From Synechococcus sp. Cruz-7E5 (GTDB lineage: Bacteria; Cyanobacteriota; Cyanobacteriia; PCC-6307; Cyanobiaceae): a stretch of 43,631 bases of DNA. Location: NCBI RefSeq assembly GCF_024345995.1, contig NZ_JAGQCE010000019.1, positions 1 to 43,631 of the forward strand, given 5' to 3'. The notes below the pieces were generated by a model. That model saw only the letters and a list, made by a program, of their open reading frames with translations, was not told the DNA's origin and made no database searches. A program made the position numbers and the translations under genes. Of this stretch, positions 33,041 through 41,272 are shown piece after piece; position 1 is the first letter of the stretch; every line of letters starts with the position of its first letter.

Positions 33041-33957
33041 CTTCCACCCGCTTGAGCAGTCGTCTGAGCAGCCGTCGACGATCAGACCCCGGACTGCGCT
33101 GGGTTCGTGTGGTGATGGCTGTTCTGGCCACGATCGGTGCGATCGACACCGGTGCTATCACCCTCAAGCGTTGGGGGCTGATCGGCCCGCTCAGCTGCCC
33201 CGGGGGCGCCGAAGGCTGCGACAAGGTGCTCAACAGTGCCTGGGGCAGTCTCTTCGGACAGCCGCTCTCGCTCTTCGGCTTCCTCGCTTACACCACGGTG
33301 CTGGTGCTGGCGGTGCTGCCGCTGATTCTCAAGGGCGAGGCCCGCTCGGCCATCTCCGAGCGCAGCTGGTGGGGGCTGTTCCTCCTCAGCGGCGGCATGG
33401 CCGTGTTCAGCCTGCTCCTGATGGGGCTGCTGGTGTTCAAGATCAAGGCCTTCTGTTTCTTCTGTGTTCTCTCGGCTGTTCTCAGCCTGAGCCTGTTCGT
33501 TCTCAGCCTCATCGGCGGCCAGTGGGACGACCGCGGCCAGCTGGTGTTTCGTGGGGTTCTTGTAGCTCTGCTGGTGGGGTTGGTGGGCCTGGGCTGGGCC
33601 GCCTCCGTTGATCGGCCCGCCGCCATGGGCACCCGCGGGACATCACCGCCCGTCATCAGCGTCAGTACCCCAGCCACCATGGCCCTGGCGGAGCACCTCA
33701 GCCAGACCGGTGCGGTGATGTACAGCGCCTATTGGTGCCCCCACTGTCATGAACAGAAGGAACTGTTCGGCAAGGAGGCCAACGCCAAGCTGAAGGTGAT
33801 CGAATGTGCCGCCGATGGCGTCAACAATCAGAAAGCGCTCTGCGACAGCAAGAACCTCGAGGGATTCCCCACCTGGGAGATCAACGGCAAGCTCGATTCC
33901 GGCGTCAAGACCCTCGCCAAACTGGCCGAATTGAGTGGTTTCAAGGGCCAGCTCTGA
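33037..33957 (+). CDS. Vitamin K epoxide reductase-thioredoxin fusion
   Basis: A 306-residue membrane protein with two parts. The N-terminal four-helix VKOR domain has the loop cysteines in GLIGPLSCPGGAEGCDKVLN and the quinone-side CxxC in FKIKAFCFFCVLSA. A fifth helix leads to a lumenal thioredoxin-like domain with the active site MYSAYWCPHCHEQKELF and LEGFPTWEINGK, which holds the cis-Pro. The fusion oxidises thiols of lumenal proteins and passes electrons to quinone, as in known cyanobacterial VKOR-DsbA proteins. TTG 33037 overlaps the btpA stop as TTGA. The pair with btpA and the neighbouring psbU suggest photosystem assembly. Confidence 0.93.
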   Translation: MTSTRLSSRLSSRRRSDPGLRWVRVVMAVLATIGAIDTGAITLKRWGLIGPLSCPGGAEGCDKVLNSAWGSLFGQPLSLFGFLAYTTVLVLAVLPLILKGEARSAISERSWWGLFLLSGGMAVFSLLLMGLLVFKIKAFCFFCVLSAVLSLSLFVLSLIGGQWDDRGQLVFRGVLVALLVGLVGLGWAASVDRPAAMGTRGTSPPVISVSTPATMALAEHLSQTGAVMYSAYWCPHCHEQKELFGKEANAKLKVIECAADGVNNQKALCDSKNLEGFPTWEINGKLDSGVKTLAKLAELSGFKGQL

Positions 33958-33973
33958 ACTCACAGGACATTGT

Positions 33974-35668
33974 TCAGCCCGAGTTACCGTTCTTCAAAGG
34001 GGCAGTGTGGATCGCCTTACCGCGCAGCTGCAGTGAGTGACGTTGCCAGAAGGGCTGGGGCGCCGGGCAGTCGGTCCGGTAGTGGCCGCCACGGCTCTCG
34101 CGGCGGAACAGGGCAGCCTCCACCAGCAGATCCGCCAGGGTCAGCAGCTGGCGCAGATCGTTGAGGGGGCGCAGAACACTTCCGCCTCCCGTTCCAAGGG
34201 GTAGTTGATCGCCGGGTTCGAGCCGTGCCAGGGCCTGAATCCAGGGCTGATCGTCCAGCTCCTGTCGTTGGTGGTGGATCAGCCGCAGGGCCTCCCGTAG
34301 GTCCCGCTCCTGGCGCTCTACCCCCGCCACCCGCCAGCAGAGACGGCGTAGCCGCTCGCTCTGGGCCAGCAAGTCGCTCTGCAGGGGCTGGGCCTGGGCG
34401 AGAGGGGGGGGGCAGCTGCCCCCCCTGGCAGGAGAGGGCGATTCCCAGGAGCTGGGCCAGGGCTGCTGCTCCGGCAGGGACAGGTGCCGCAGCTGCCCGG
34501 CAAAGACCAGGCATTCCATCAGTGAATTGCTGGCCAGCCGATTGGCGCCATGCACGCCTGTGCAGGCCACTTCCCCCACGGCGTACAGGCCAGGAAGATT
34601 TGTGGCGGCGCCCAGGTCGGTGCTCACCCCACCCATCCAGTAATGGGCGGCCGGAGCCACGGGGATCGGCGCCGAAATGGGCTCCAGGCCCAGCTCGCGG
34701 CAGCGGCGCAGGATCGTTGGAAACTGACGGTTCAGCCGCTCCTGTCCCACCGGTCGCAGGTCTAGCCAGAGGTGGTCCACGCTCTGGGCCTGCATGGTTC
34801 GCACCAGGGCACGGCTCACCTGATCGCGGGGCGCCAGATCGGCACTGGCCAGGTCGGCCACCGGACTGTGGCCGTGGGCATCGATCAGGCGGGCCCCTTC
34901 ACCACGCACCGCCTCGGATATCAGGAAGTGGGGGGCCCCTGGCAGCATCAGGGCGGTGGGGTGGAACTGGACAAACTCCAGATCGCGGATGGCGGCCCCG
35001 GCCCGCCAGGCCATCGCCACACCATCGCCCGTTGACTGGGAGGGATTGGTGGTTTTCTCGAACAGGTGGCCGCCGCCGCCGCTGGCCAGCACCACGGCGC
35101 CGGCTCCAAGCCAGCGCACCTGATCGTTCTCGAGCACCTGCAGGCCGAGACAGCGGCCCTGCTCGACCCAGATCTGAAGCGCCATCAGCCCCTTGCGCTG
35201 CACCAGCCCCGGGCGGAGCAGCACCTCCCGCTCCAGGGCATCCACCAGAGCGCCTCCAGTGCGATCCTGAGCGTGGAGCACCCGCCGGTGGCTGTGGGCG
35301 GCCTCAAGGGTGGTGCTGAGGCCGCTGCCGTCGCGGTCAAAGGCCATGCCCAGCCCCAGCAGCCGCTCAACGCAGGCCGGAGCCTGCTGAACCAGCAGAT
35401 CGACGGCGCCTGGATCGCACAGTCCCGCCCCAGCCCGCAGGGTGTCATCGCGGTGGCTCTCCAGGCTGTCCTCAGCCCGGGTGACTGCGGCGATGCCGCC
35501 CTGAGCCCAGCGACTGGCGGTTCTGGGTCCGCGCTCCTTGCTGAGCAGGAGCACCCTCAGCCCGGCGGGAAGCTCCAGGCAGGCCATCAGCCCGGCAGCG
35601 CCGCCACCCACAACCACCACGTCCCAGCGCGGAGCCAGGGGTGGTTGGGGGTGGGGTGTCGAGGTCAT
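33974..35668 (-). CDS. nadB: L-aspartate oxidase
   Basis: A 564-residue flavoprotein, the first enzyme of de novo NAD synthesis, oxidising aspartate to iminoaspartate. The FAD-binding motif is in WDVVVVGGGAAGLMACLEL. Other family stretches are TASRWAQGGIAAVTRAEDSL, HSHRRVLHAQDRTGGALVDA, DLEFVQFHPTALMLPGAP, PAAHYWMGGVSTDLGAATNL and GEVACTGVHGANRLASNSLM. A helical C-terminal domain follows. ATG 35668 precedes the Rossmann motif by about 15 residues. It is convergent with the VKOR gene (16-base gap, no terminator seen) and downstream of psbU on the same strand, separated by a terminator. Confidence 0.95.
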   Translation of the reverse strand: MTSTPHPQPPLAPRWDVVVVGGGAAGLMACLELPAGLRVLLLSKERGPRTASRWAQGGIAAVTRAEDSLESHRDDTLRAGAGLCDPGAVDLLVQQAPACVERLLGLGMAFDRDGSGLSTTLEAAHSHRRVLHAQDRTGGALVDALEREVLLRPGLVQRKGLMALQIWVEQGRCLGLQVLENDQVRWLGAGAVVLASGGGGHLFEKTTNPSQSTGDGVAMAWRAGAAIRDLEFVQFHPTALMLPGAPHFLISEAVRGEGARLIDAHGHSPVADLASADLAPRDQVSRALVRTMQAQSVDHLWLDLRPVGQERLNRQFPTILRRCRELGLEPISAPIPVAPAAHYWMGGVSTDLGAATNLPGLYAVGEVACTGVHGANRLASNSLMECLVFAGQLRHLSLPEQQPWPSSWESPSPARGGSCPPPLAQAQPLQSDLLAQSERLRRLCWRVAGVERQERDLREALRLIHHQRQELDDQPWIQALARLEPGDQLPLGTGGGSVLRPLNDLRQLLTLADLLVEAALFRRESRGGHYRTDCPAPQPFWQRHSLQLRGKAIHTAPLKNGNSG

Positions 35669-35676
35669 GGGGCCGC

Positions 35677-35705
35677 AAAAAAAGCCGCCGGGGACCGACG
35701 GCTTT
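35677..35705 (-). terminator. Intrinsic terminator of psbU
   Basis: On the minus strand AAAGCCGTC and GGCGGCTTT form a 9-bp stem (one G-U) followed by a run of T (seven A on the plus strand, 35677-35683). It lies 23 bases beyond the psbU stop and just before nadB. It should limit read-through from the highly expressed psbU. Confidence 0.88.
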
Positions 35706-35728
35706 CGGAGGGTCGCGACTTTAGGGGT

Positions 35729-36106
35729 TCAGCGGTAGACGCCCGGGTTGATGCGATCGTCGCCTTCATTAAGGGCGATCGAGGGTGCAGTCACCGTGAA
35801 ATTGTCCTTGTACTTCTCGAACAATTCCTTCTGCCGATCCGTCAGATCAAGGCTGAGCACGTCGTCGATCTCCTCGTAAGGCCCCCCGAGCACGATCTTG
35901 CCGGCCAGGGTCGGATACATGCCAGGGAATTGCTGGAAGCTGCGCACGGGTGAGTTGTTGAGATCCACCTTGCCTTGGCGGGCCGCGATCTTCTCATCCG
36001 CCACATTGCGGAGCTCCTCCGCCTGGACTGCCGGAGGCAGGAGCAGGGACACCAGCAGGCCGGCCAGCAGCACGCCGCTCATCATCCAGGCAACCAGCCG
36101 TTTCAT
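35729..36106 (-). CDS. psbU: Photosystem II 12 kDa extrinsic protein
   Basis: A 125-residue precursor. MKRLVAWMMSGVLLAGLLVS is a signal peptide cleaved near VQA-EE for export to the thylakoid lumen. The mature protein has VDLNNSPVRSFQQFPGMYP and LAGKIVLGGPYEEIDDVL, the helix-hairpin-helix region of PsbU, and KELFEKYKDNFTVTAPSIAL towards the end. PsbU stabilises the oxygen-evolving manganese cluster. ATG 36106 has GGAGAA upstream. It is probably monocistronic, with its own terminator. Confidence 0.95.
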   Translation of the reverse strand: MKRLVAWMMSGVLLAGLLVSLLLPPAVQAEELRNVADEKIAARQGKVDLNNSPVRSFQQFPGMYPTLAGKIVLGGPYEEIDDVLSLDLTDRQKELFEKYKDNFTVTAPSIALNEGDDRINPGVYR

Positions 36107-36277
36107 CGCAGTTCTCCGTGGTGTGGATCGGTGAGGATCGCCGTTGGATGGAAGCCTTGACTCGGAAGCTCTCCGAGCAGGGTCAGGGGCAACGCTACAG
36201 GCCAGTTGGCGGATCAATCCACACAGCGCCAAGGCTTTTGCAGTTCTTCAATTCCCGCCCCCCAGTCCCGCCCCCCT

Positions 36278-37105
36278 TCAGATCAATCCACTGAGCTGGG
36301 GGCTGAGCAGGGAGGCGATCAGGAACAACCCGTCCACTGCGAGGGTGGTCAGCAGCGTGGCTGCGGCCAATCGCCCTCCAGCACCCGAGCGGCGGCATCG
36401 GCGCGCCAGCAATGTCAGGGCCACCGCCATCCCCAGAACCAGAGCCAGCGAGGCCGGCTCCAGGACCTGCAGGGCTGCTCCATGCAACAGAGCGGGTGCT
36501 TCATGGACCGGGGCGCTCAACACCTGCGGCCAGAGCGGCATGACCCCCGTCAGGGCGATCGCCCCATCGGTGCAGGCGGTACCCAGGAGTGAGGCGAGAT
36601 AGATGTGGGAGGCGCTGCGCCAGCGTCCACTCAGGCCGGCCAGGGCCAGAGGCAGGGCGAAGGCCTCGATCGGCAGATGCCAGAGCGGATGCAGGCGGCA
36701 CCATCCCCAGAAGAGACAGCCGGCCAGCCAGCTGCCACTGAAGCCAATCAGCAGCGGCCCGAAACCGCGACAGCGCTCAGGGCCCCGCAACTCCAGCAGC
36801 AGCCCGATGGCCATGATCACGACTGTGAACAGCGTGGCGCTGCTGGGGTGCAGGCGGACCCAGGGAGCCTGAAGGAAGACAGGCAGCACCACCAAGGCTG
36901 CGGCCACCATCGGCAGCACGGCTGTATCAGAACTCCCCAGGGGCGCCCTCAGTGCCGCGCTGGATGGGTGCCAGGAAAGCACGAGGGTCTCGGGGACCAG
37001 GGCGGACGTGGGAGGAGTGGCGGTGGCCCCGATCACCTGGTTCTGTGAAGAAAGGTATGCAACCTTAAGGGACGCCGGAGGTGGAGCTGCGAGCTGGGCG
37101 GTCAT
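36278..37105 (-). CDS. DUF3120 membrane protein
   Basis: A 275-residue protein with about six hydrophobic helices. LVVLPVFLQAPWVRLHPSSA, FSGSWLAGCLFWGWCRLHP and FALPLALAGLSGRWRSASHI match the cyanobacterial DUF3120 family, whose function is unknown. The N-terminal 70 residues are low in conservation. The frame is open to 37159, but that start would overlap uppP, so ATG 37105 is chosen, leaving 32 bases to the divergent uppP start. The 171 bases between this gene and psbU hold no evident gene. Confidence 0.82.
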   Translation of the reverse strand: MTAQLAAPPPASLKVAYLSSQNQVIGATATPPTSALVPETLVLSWHPSSAALRAPLGSSDTAVLPMVAAALVVLPVFLQAPWVRLHPSSATLFTVVIMAIGLLLELRGPERCRGFGPLLIGFSGSWLAGCLFWGWCRLHPLWHLPIEAFALPLALAGLSGRWRSASHIYLASLLGTACTDGAIALTGVMPLWPQVLSAPVHEAPALLHGAALQVLEPASLALVLGMAVALTLLARRCRRSGAGGRLAAATLLTTLAVDGLFLIASLLSPQLSGLI

Positions 37106-37137
37106 AGGGTCACTGGCTCCGCCGTGCCACTCCGCGC

Positions 37138-38010
37138 ATGGGCTCTGCCCTTTCAGCACCGGTTCCAGGCTTTCTTGAAGCCTGCTGGCACGCCCTGGTG
37201 CTCGGCATCGTGCAGGGCCTCACTGAATTCCTGCCGATCAGCAGCACAGCCCATCTCAAGGTGGTGCCCGTTCTGCTCGGCTGGGGCGATCCTGGGGTGG
37301 CAGTCACGGCCGTGATTCAGCTGGGCAGCATCGCGGCCGTGATCGTCTACTTCCGCCACGACCTGGCGGAGGTGATCGCGGGCGTCAGCCGTGCCTTTCG
37401 CCATGGGCAGTGGGGAGATCCTTCGGCGCGGCTGGGGGTGGCCATGGCCATCGGCACCCTGCCGATCGTGCTGGCCGGCCTGGCCATCAAAATCCTGTGG
37501 CCGGCCTACGAGAGCTCTCTGCTGCGCGGCATCACCTCGATCGCCCTGGTCTCGATCGTGATGGCCCTGCTGCTGGCCCTGGCCGAGCGGAGCGGTCGAC
37601 GCCAGAAGGACCTGCCCCAGGTGCGCCCGATTGATGGCCTGCTGGTGGGCATCGCCCAGGCCTTGGCCTTGATCCCCGGGGTGTCGCGCTCCGGAAGCAC
37701 CCTCACCGCATCGCTCTTCGATGGCTGGCAGCGGGCCGCCGCTGCCCGATTCTCTTTCCTTCTCGGAATCCCGGCGATCACCCTGGCCGGACTGGTGGAG
37801 CTGAAGTCGGCCTTCGCCAGCAGCGCCAGCCTCGGCCCGATTCCCTTGTTGATCGGCATTGCCTCAGCCGCCGTGGTGTCCTGGCTGGCGATCGCCTGGC
37901 TGCTGCGCTTTCTGCAGAACCACAGCACCTGGATCTTCGTGATCTACCGCTTGGCCTTCGGACTGCTGCTGCTTCTCTGGGTCTGGCGGATGGATCCAGC
38001 CGTCAGCTGA
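37138..38010 (+). CDS. uppP: Undecaprenyl-diphosphatase
   Basis: A 290-residue polytopic enzyme that dephosphorylates undecaprenyl diphosphate to recycle the lipid carrier for peptidoglycan and other envelope polymers. The two signatures of the UppP/BacA family are present: GIVQGLTEFLPISSTAHL (Glu-rich motif near residue 25) and LIPGVSRSGSTLTASLFDGW (PGxSRSGST motif with catalytic Arg and Ser near 180). It also gives bacitracin tolerance in other bacteria. The length is typical. The next gene starts 46 bases later on the same strand. Confidence 0.95.
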   Translation: MGSALSAPVPGFLEACWHALVLGIVQGLTEFLPISSTAHLKVVPVLLGWGDPGVAVTAVIQLGSIAAVIVYFRHDLAEVIAGVSRAFRHGQWGDPSARLGVAMAIGTLPIVLAGLAIKILWPAYESSLLRGITSIALVSIVMALLLALAERSGRRQKDLPQVRPIDGLLVGIAQALALIPGVSRSGSTLTASLFDGWQRAAAARFSFLLGIPAITLAGLVELKSAFASSASLGPIPLLIGIASAAVVSWLAIAWLLRFLQNHSTWIFVIYRLAFGLLLLLWVWRMDPAVS

Positions 38011-38056
38011 AGCCCTCAGGCGCCCACACTGAAACTCTTCGCTTCGAGTCCCCACC

Positions 38057-39445
38057 GTGTGGAACGAACCCTCCGCAGGTCTTCCCCTGGCCCCTGTGGA
38101 TTCAGTCCGCCAGCCCCAGCCAGCCGTGGTGGCCGCCGTGGAGCCCGGGTCGATCGGCGAAGACCTCGGGTTCCAGCCCGGGGACCGGCTGATCAGTATC
38201 AACGGGGTGCGGCCCCGCGACCTGATCGACCTGCAGGTGCTGGTGGGGGAGGAGGAGCTGAGCCTGGAGGTGGAGGACCCCGATGGCACCCGTCATCAGG
38301 TCGAGCTCGAGAAGGATGCCGATGACGGTCTGGGGCTTGCTTTCACCGAGGCCCTCTTCGATGGCCTGCGCCAGTGCAACAACCACTGCGCCTTCTGTTT
38401 CATCGATCAGCAGCCCCCCGGACGGCGCCAGAGCCTCTATGTGAAAGACGACGATTACCGTCTCAGCTTTCTCTACGGGTCTTACCTCACCCTCACCAAC
38501 CTCACCGCGGCGGATTGGCAGCGGATCGAGGAGCAGAGGCTCTCGCCCCTGTTTGTTTCGGTTCATGCCACCGACTCCGAGTTGCGCAGCCGCCTGCTGG
38601 TGAACCCAAGGGCCGGCCTGTTGCTCGATCAGCTGGGCTGGTTCAGCGAACGGCGGCTGCAGATCCATGCCCAGGTGGTGGTCTGCCCAGGGGTGAATGA
38701 CGGGGCTGCCCTGGAGCGCACCCTGCTGGATCTGGCCCGTTTCGGGGCCGGCGACTGGCCGGCCGTGCTCTCCACCGCCGTGGTGCCCGTGGGCCTGACT
38801 CGCTTCCGTCCCCCGGGGGATGGTCTGGTGCCGGTCGACCGCGCCTGCGCCCGGCGGGTGATCGAGCAGGTGGAGCCCCTCCAGGACCGGTTCCGGGCGG
38901 CCCTCGGCAGCCGCTTCGCCTGGCTCTCCGACGAGTGGTACCTCATGGCCGGCCTCCCCCTGCCGGAGCGTGCCAGCTACGAGGATCTGCCCCAGCAGGA
39001 GAATGGGGTCGGCAGTATCCGTGCCTTTCTTGAAGCTCTCGATCAGGCCACCAGTCGCCTGCCCCGCCGCCTGATGCAGCCTCGGTACCTGAGCTGGGTC
39101 GTCGGCGGCTTGGTGGCCGAGGCCCTGCAGCCGGTTGTCGATCGCCTCAATGCCGTCGAAGGGCTGTCGCTTCGGCTCCATGGTCTGCCCAGTCCCTACT
39201 GGGGGCAGGAGCAGGTTGTCACCGGCCTGCTCACGGGCTCAGATCTTCTGGCCGGTCTGGAGGGCCAGGAGCTCGGGGATGAGCTGCTGCTTCCCGCTGT
39301 GATGCTGCGTCAGGGGGAGCCGGTCTTCCTGGATGACTTCAGACTTGAGGACCTGCAACGTCGGTTGCCGGCGCCGATCCGCCTGGTGCAGGGGGCGGAT
39401 GATTTCGTGGCCGCCTGCCTCGGCATTCAGGCCTCGGCTCTTTAA
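38057..39445 (+). CDS. PDZ-radical SAM DUF512 protein (TIGR03279 type)
   Basis: A 462-residue protein. An N-terminal PDZ-like segment (PAVVAAVEPGSIGEDLGFQP, GDRLISINGVRPRDLIDLQV) is followed by a radical SAM-like core whose cysteines lie in DGLRQCNNHCAFCFIDQQPP, a CxxxCxxC cluster motif. A C-terminal DUF512 domain ends with LPAVMLRQGEPVFLDDF. It belongs to the TIGR03279-like group, common in cyanobacteria; the reaction is not known. The start is GTG 38057; a later GTG (38096) before the PDZ part is possible. Confidence 0.88.
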   Translation: MWNEPSAGLPLAPVDSVRQPQPAVVAAVEPGSIGEDLGFQPGDRLISINGVRPRDLIDLQVLVGEEELSLEVEDPDGTRHQVELEKDADDGLGLAFTEALFDGLRQCNNHCAFCFIDQQPPGRRQSLYVKDDDYRLSFLYGSYLTLTNLTAADWQRIEEQRLSPLFVSVHATDSELRSRLLVNPRAGLLLDQLGWFSERRLQIHAQVVVCPGVNDGAALERTLLDLARFGAGDWPAVLSTAVVPVGLTRFRPPGDGLVPVDRACARRVIEQVEPLQDRFRAALGSRFAWLSDEWYLMAGLPLPERASYEDLPQQENGVGSIRAFLEALDQATSRLPRRLMQPRYLSWVVGGLVAEALQPVVDRLNAVEGLSLRLHGLPSPYWGQEQVVTGLLTGSDLLAGLEGQELGDELLLPAVMLRQGEPVFLDDFRLEDLQRRLPAPIRLVQGADDFVAACLGIQASAL

Positions 39446-39471
39446 GCTCTGGCCTAACAACGGTTATCTGT

Positions 39472-41205
39472 GTGCGGCGCTCCTTCCTTGCCTCGGCAGC
39501 CCTTGCGGGGATGGCGCTCGTCCCTGGCTTTCAGGGCGTGAGCCTCGCCCAGGACACAGCCCCAGCGGCTGTCCCGGCTGAGGCTGTGCCTGGGCGCCCA
39601 GCCCAGCCCGTGCCGATTCCCCTGGCTCCAGATGTCAAGGGAAACCGGCCCAAATCGGACCCCACCGTTCTTCCGCCGGCGGCTACCGAGCTTGAGCCCG
39701 GTTTACAACCCCTGGCCTCACCCCCCTCCCTGGCGCTGCCCACCAGGCCAGCCCAGGTCAAAATCCAGCAACTGCGGCCCCTGGGCCTCCGCGAGGTCGA
39801 GACCCTCGCCGAGACCAACAACCCCAGCCTCAAGGCGGTGGCCTCCCGGGTGGATCAGGCCAGATCCAACCTGAGGGCCCAGATCTCCGCCTGGTACCCC
39901 AGCATCAATTTATCCACCGGAGCCTTCCCGGCCCTTACCAACAGCTACCGGTTCAGTTACGACGCCGACGCCACCGGCCCCTTTGCCACGCCTGAGTCGC
40001 GCACGAAAGGGCAGACCCTTGGGGCCAACATGAACATCGGGATCAACTGGGACCTGATCAATCCCCAGCGGGTTCCCCAGATTTCGGCGGCCCGCGACCA
40101 GTTCGAGCAGGCCCAGAATCAATACCTGATCGCCCTTCGCGACCTGCGCCTTCAGGCGGCCCAGAATTATTTCAACCTGCAGCTTGCCGATGAGGGCGTG
40201 CGCATCGGTCAGGAATCGGTGCGGGCCTCTTTGGTGAGTCTCAAGGATGCCCGAGCCAGGTTTCAGGCGGGGGTCTCCACCAAGCTTGAGGTGCTCCAGG
40301 CGGAAACCCAGCTGGCCCGTGACCAGCAGTTGCTGACCAACTCTCTGGCCGAACAGTCGGTGGCTCGCCGGGCTCTGGCCTCCCTGCTGGATCTTCCCCA
40401 GGACGTCACGCCGACGGCCAAGGAGCCGGCACGGGTGGTGGGCACCTGGATGCCGTCGTTGCAGGAAAGCATCGTGGCGGCCTACGCCTTCCGAGAGGAG
40501 CTCGATCAGGTCATCCTGCAGATCTCGATTGCCAACAGCAATGCCAATGCGGCGATCGGCGCGGTTCAGCCCTTTCTGAGCATCGTCAACAACTTCGGCT
40601 GGGATCGCAGCAACGGCCGGAATGGGGTTCCGGTGGATCTGCCGATCAACATGGGCAGTTACACCTACGGAGTCGACAATTCGATCGGCCTGAATCTGAG
40701 CTGGAATCTCTTTGATGGCGGCCGGGCCGCCGCCCAGTACCGCCAGCAGAAACAGGCGGCAGAAGAGCAGCGCTTCAACTTCGCCGACCGCCGCGACCAG
40801 ATTCGGCTGGAAGTGGAAACCAGTTTCTACCTGCTTCTTCAGAACAACCGCGACATCACCACGACCTCCCGGTCGGTGATCTCTTCGCGCGAAGCGCTGC
40901 GCCTGGCAAGGCTGCGTTTCCAGGCGGGCGTCACCACCCAGCGGGAGGTCGTCGAGAGCCAGCGCGACCTCACCCAGGCAGAGGTGAGTTACGCCCGCGC
41001 CGTGACCGACTACAACCGCCGGCTGGCCGAACTGAGGCGCCGCACGGGCCTGGATCAGGTGGCTTTCTGTCAGCCGCCCAGCCTCCCATCCAGCAAGCCG
41101 GCCACCGATCCCACCACCCAGATCCCGATCGAGCCCCAACCGTTGTTACCGGCCTGTCAGTCTGAGGTGCGTACGCCGGATGGGCGCGGTCCTCTCTCCC
41201 CCTAG
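39472..41205 (+). CDS. TolC-family outer-membrane efflux protein
   Basis: A 577-residue protein with a signal peptide (VRRSFLASAALAGMALVPGF, cleavage near SLAQ) and a Pro/Ala-rich stretch of about 80 residues. Two outer membrane efflux repeats follow: VETLAETNNPSLKAVASRVD and ALRLARLRFQAGVTTQREVV, with long helices between. The sequences RARFQAGVSTKLEVLQAETQ and RLRFQAGVTTQREVVESQRD show the internal duplication. It should form a trimeric exit duct for type I secretion or drug efflux. The start is GTG 39472, with TTATCT only a few bases before, so the true start may be later or the mRNA nearly leaderless. Confidence 0.93.
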   Translation: MRRSFLASAALAGMALVPGFQGVSLAQDTAPAAVPAEAVPGRPAQPVPIPLAPDVKGNRPKSDPTVLPPAATELEPGLQPLASPPSLALPTRPAQVKIQQLRPLGLREVETLAETNNPSLKAVASRVDQARSNLRAQISAWYPSINLSTGAFPALTNSYRFSYDADATGPFATPESRTKGQTLGANMNIGINWDLINPQRVPQISAARDQFEQAQNQYLIALRDLRLQAAQNYFNLQLADEGVRIGQESVRASLVSLKDARARFQAGVSTKLEVLQAETQLARDQQLLTNSLAEQSVARRALASLLDLPQDVTPTAKEPARVVGTWMPSLQESIVAAYAFREELDQVILQISIANSNANAAIGAVQPFLSIVNNFGWDRSNGRNGVPVDLPINMGSYTYGVDNSIGLNLSWNLFDGGRAAAQYRQQKQAAEEQRFNFADRRDQIRLEVETSFYLLLQNNRDITTTSRSVISSREALRLARLRFQAGVTTQREVVESQRDLTQAEVSYARAVTDYNRRLAELRRRTGLDQVAFCQPPSLPSSKPATDPTTQIPIEPQPLLPACQSEVRTPDGRGPLSP

Positions 41206-41272
41206 AGAGCGCCCGGCGGGGGATCAACCCGGGTGGCCGGAAGGTTTCGTTGCCTGAATCTTGCCCTCCACC

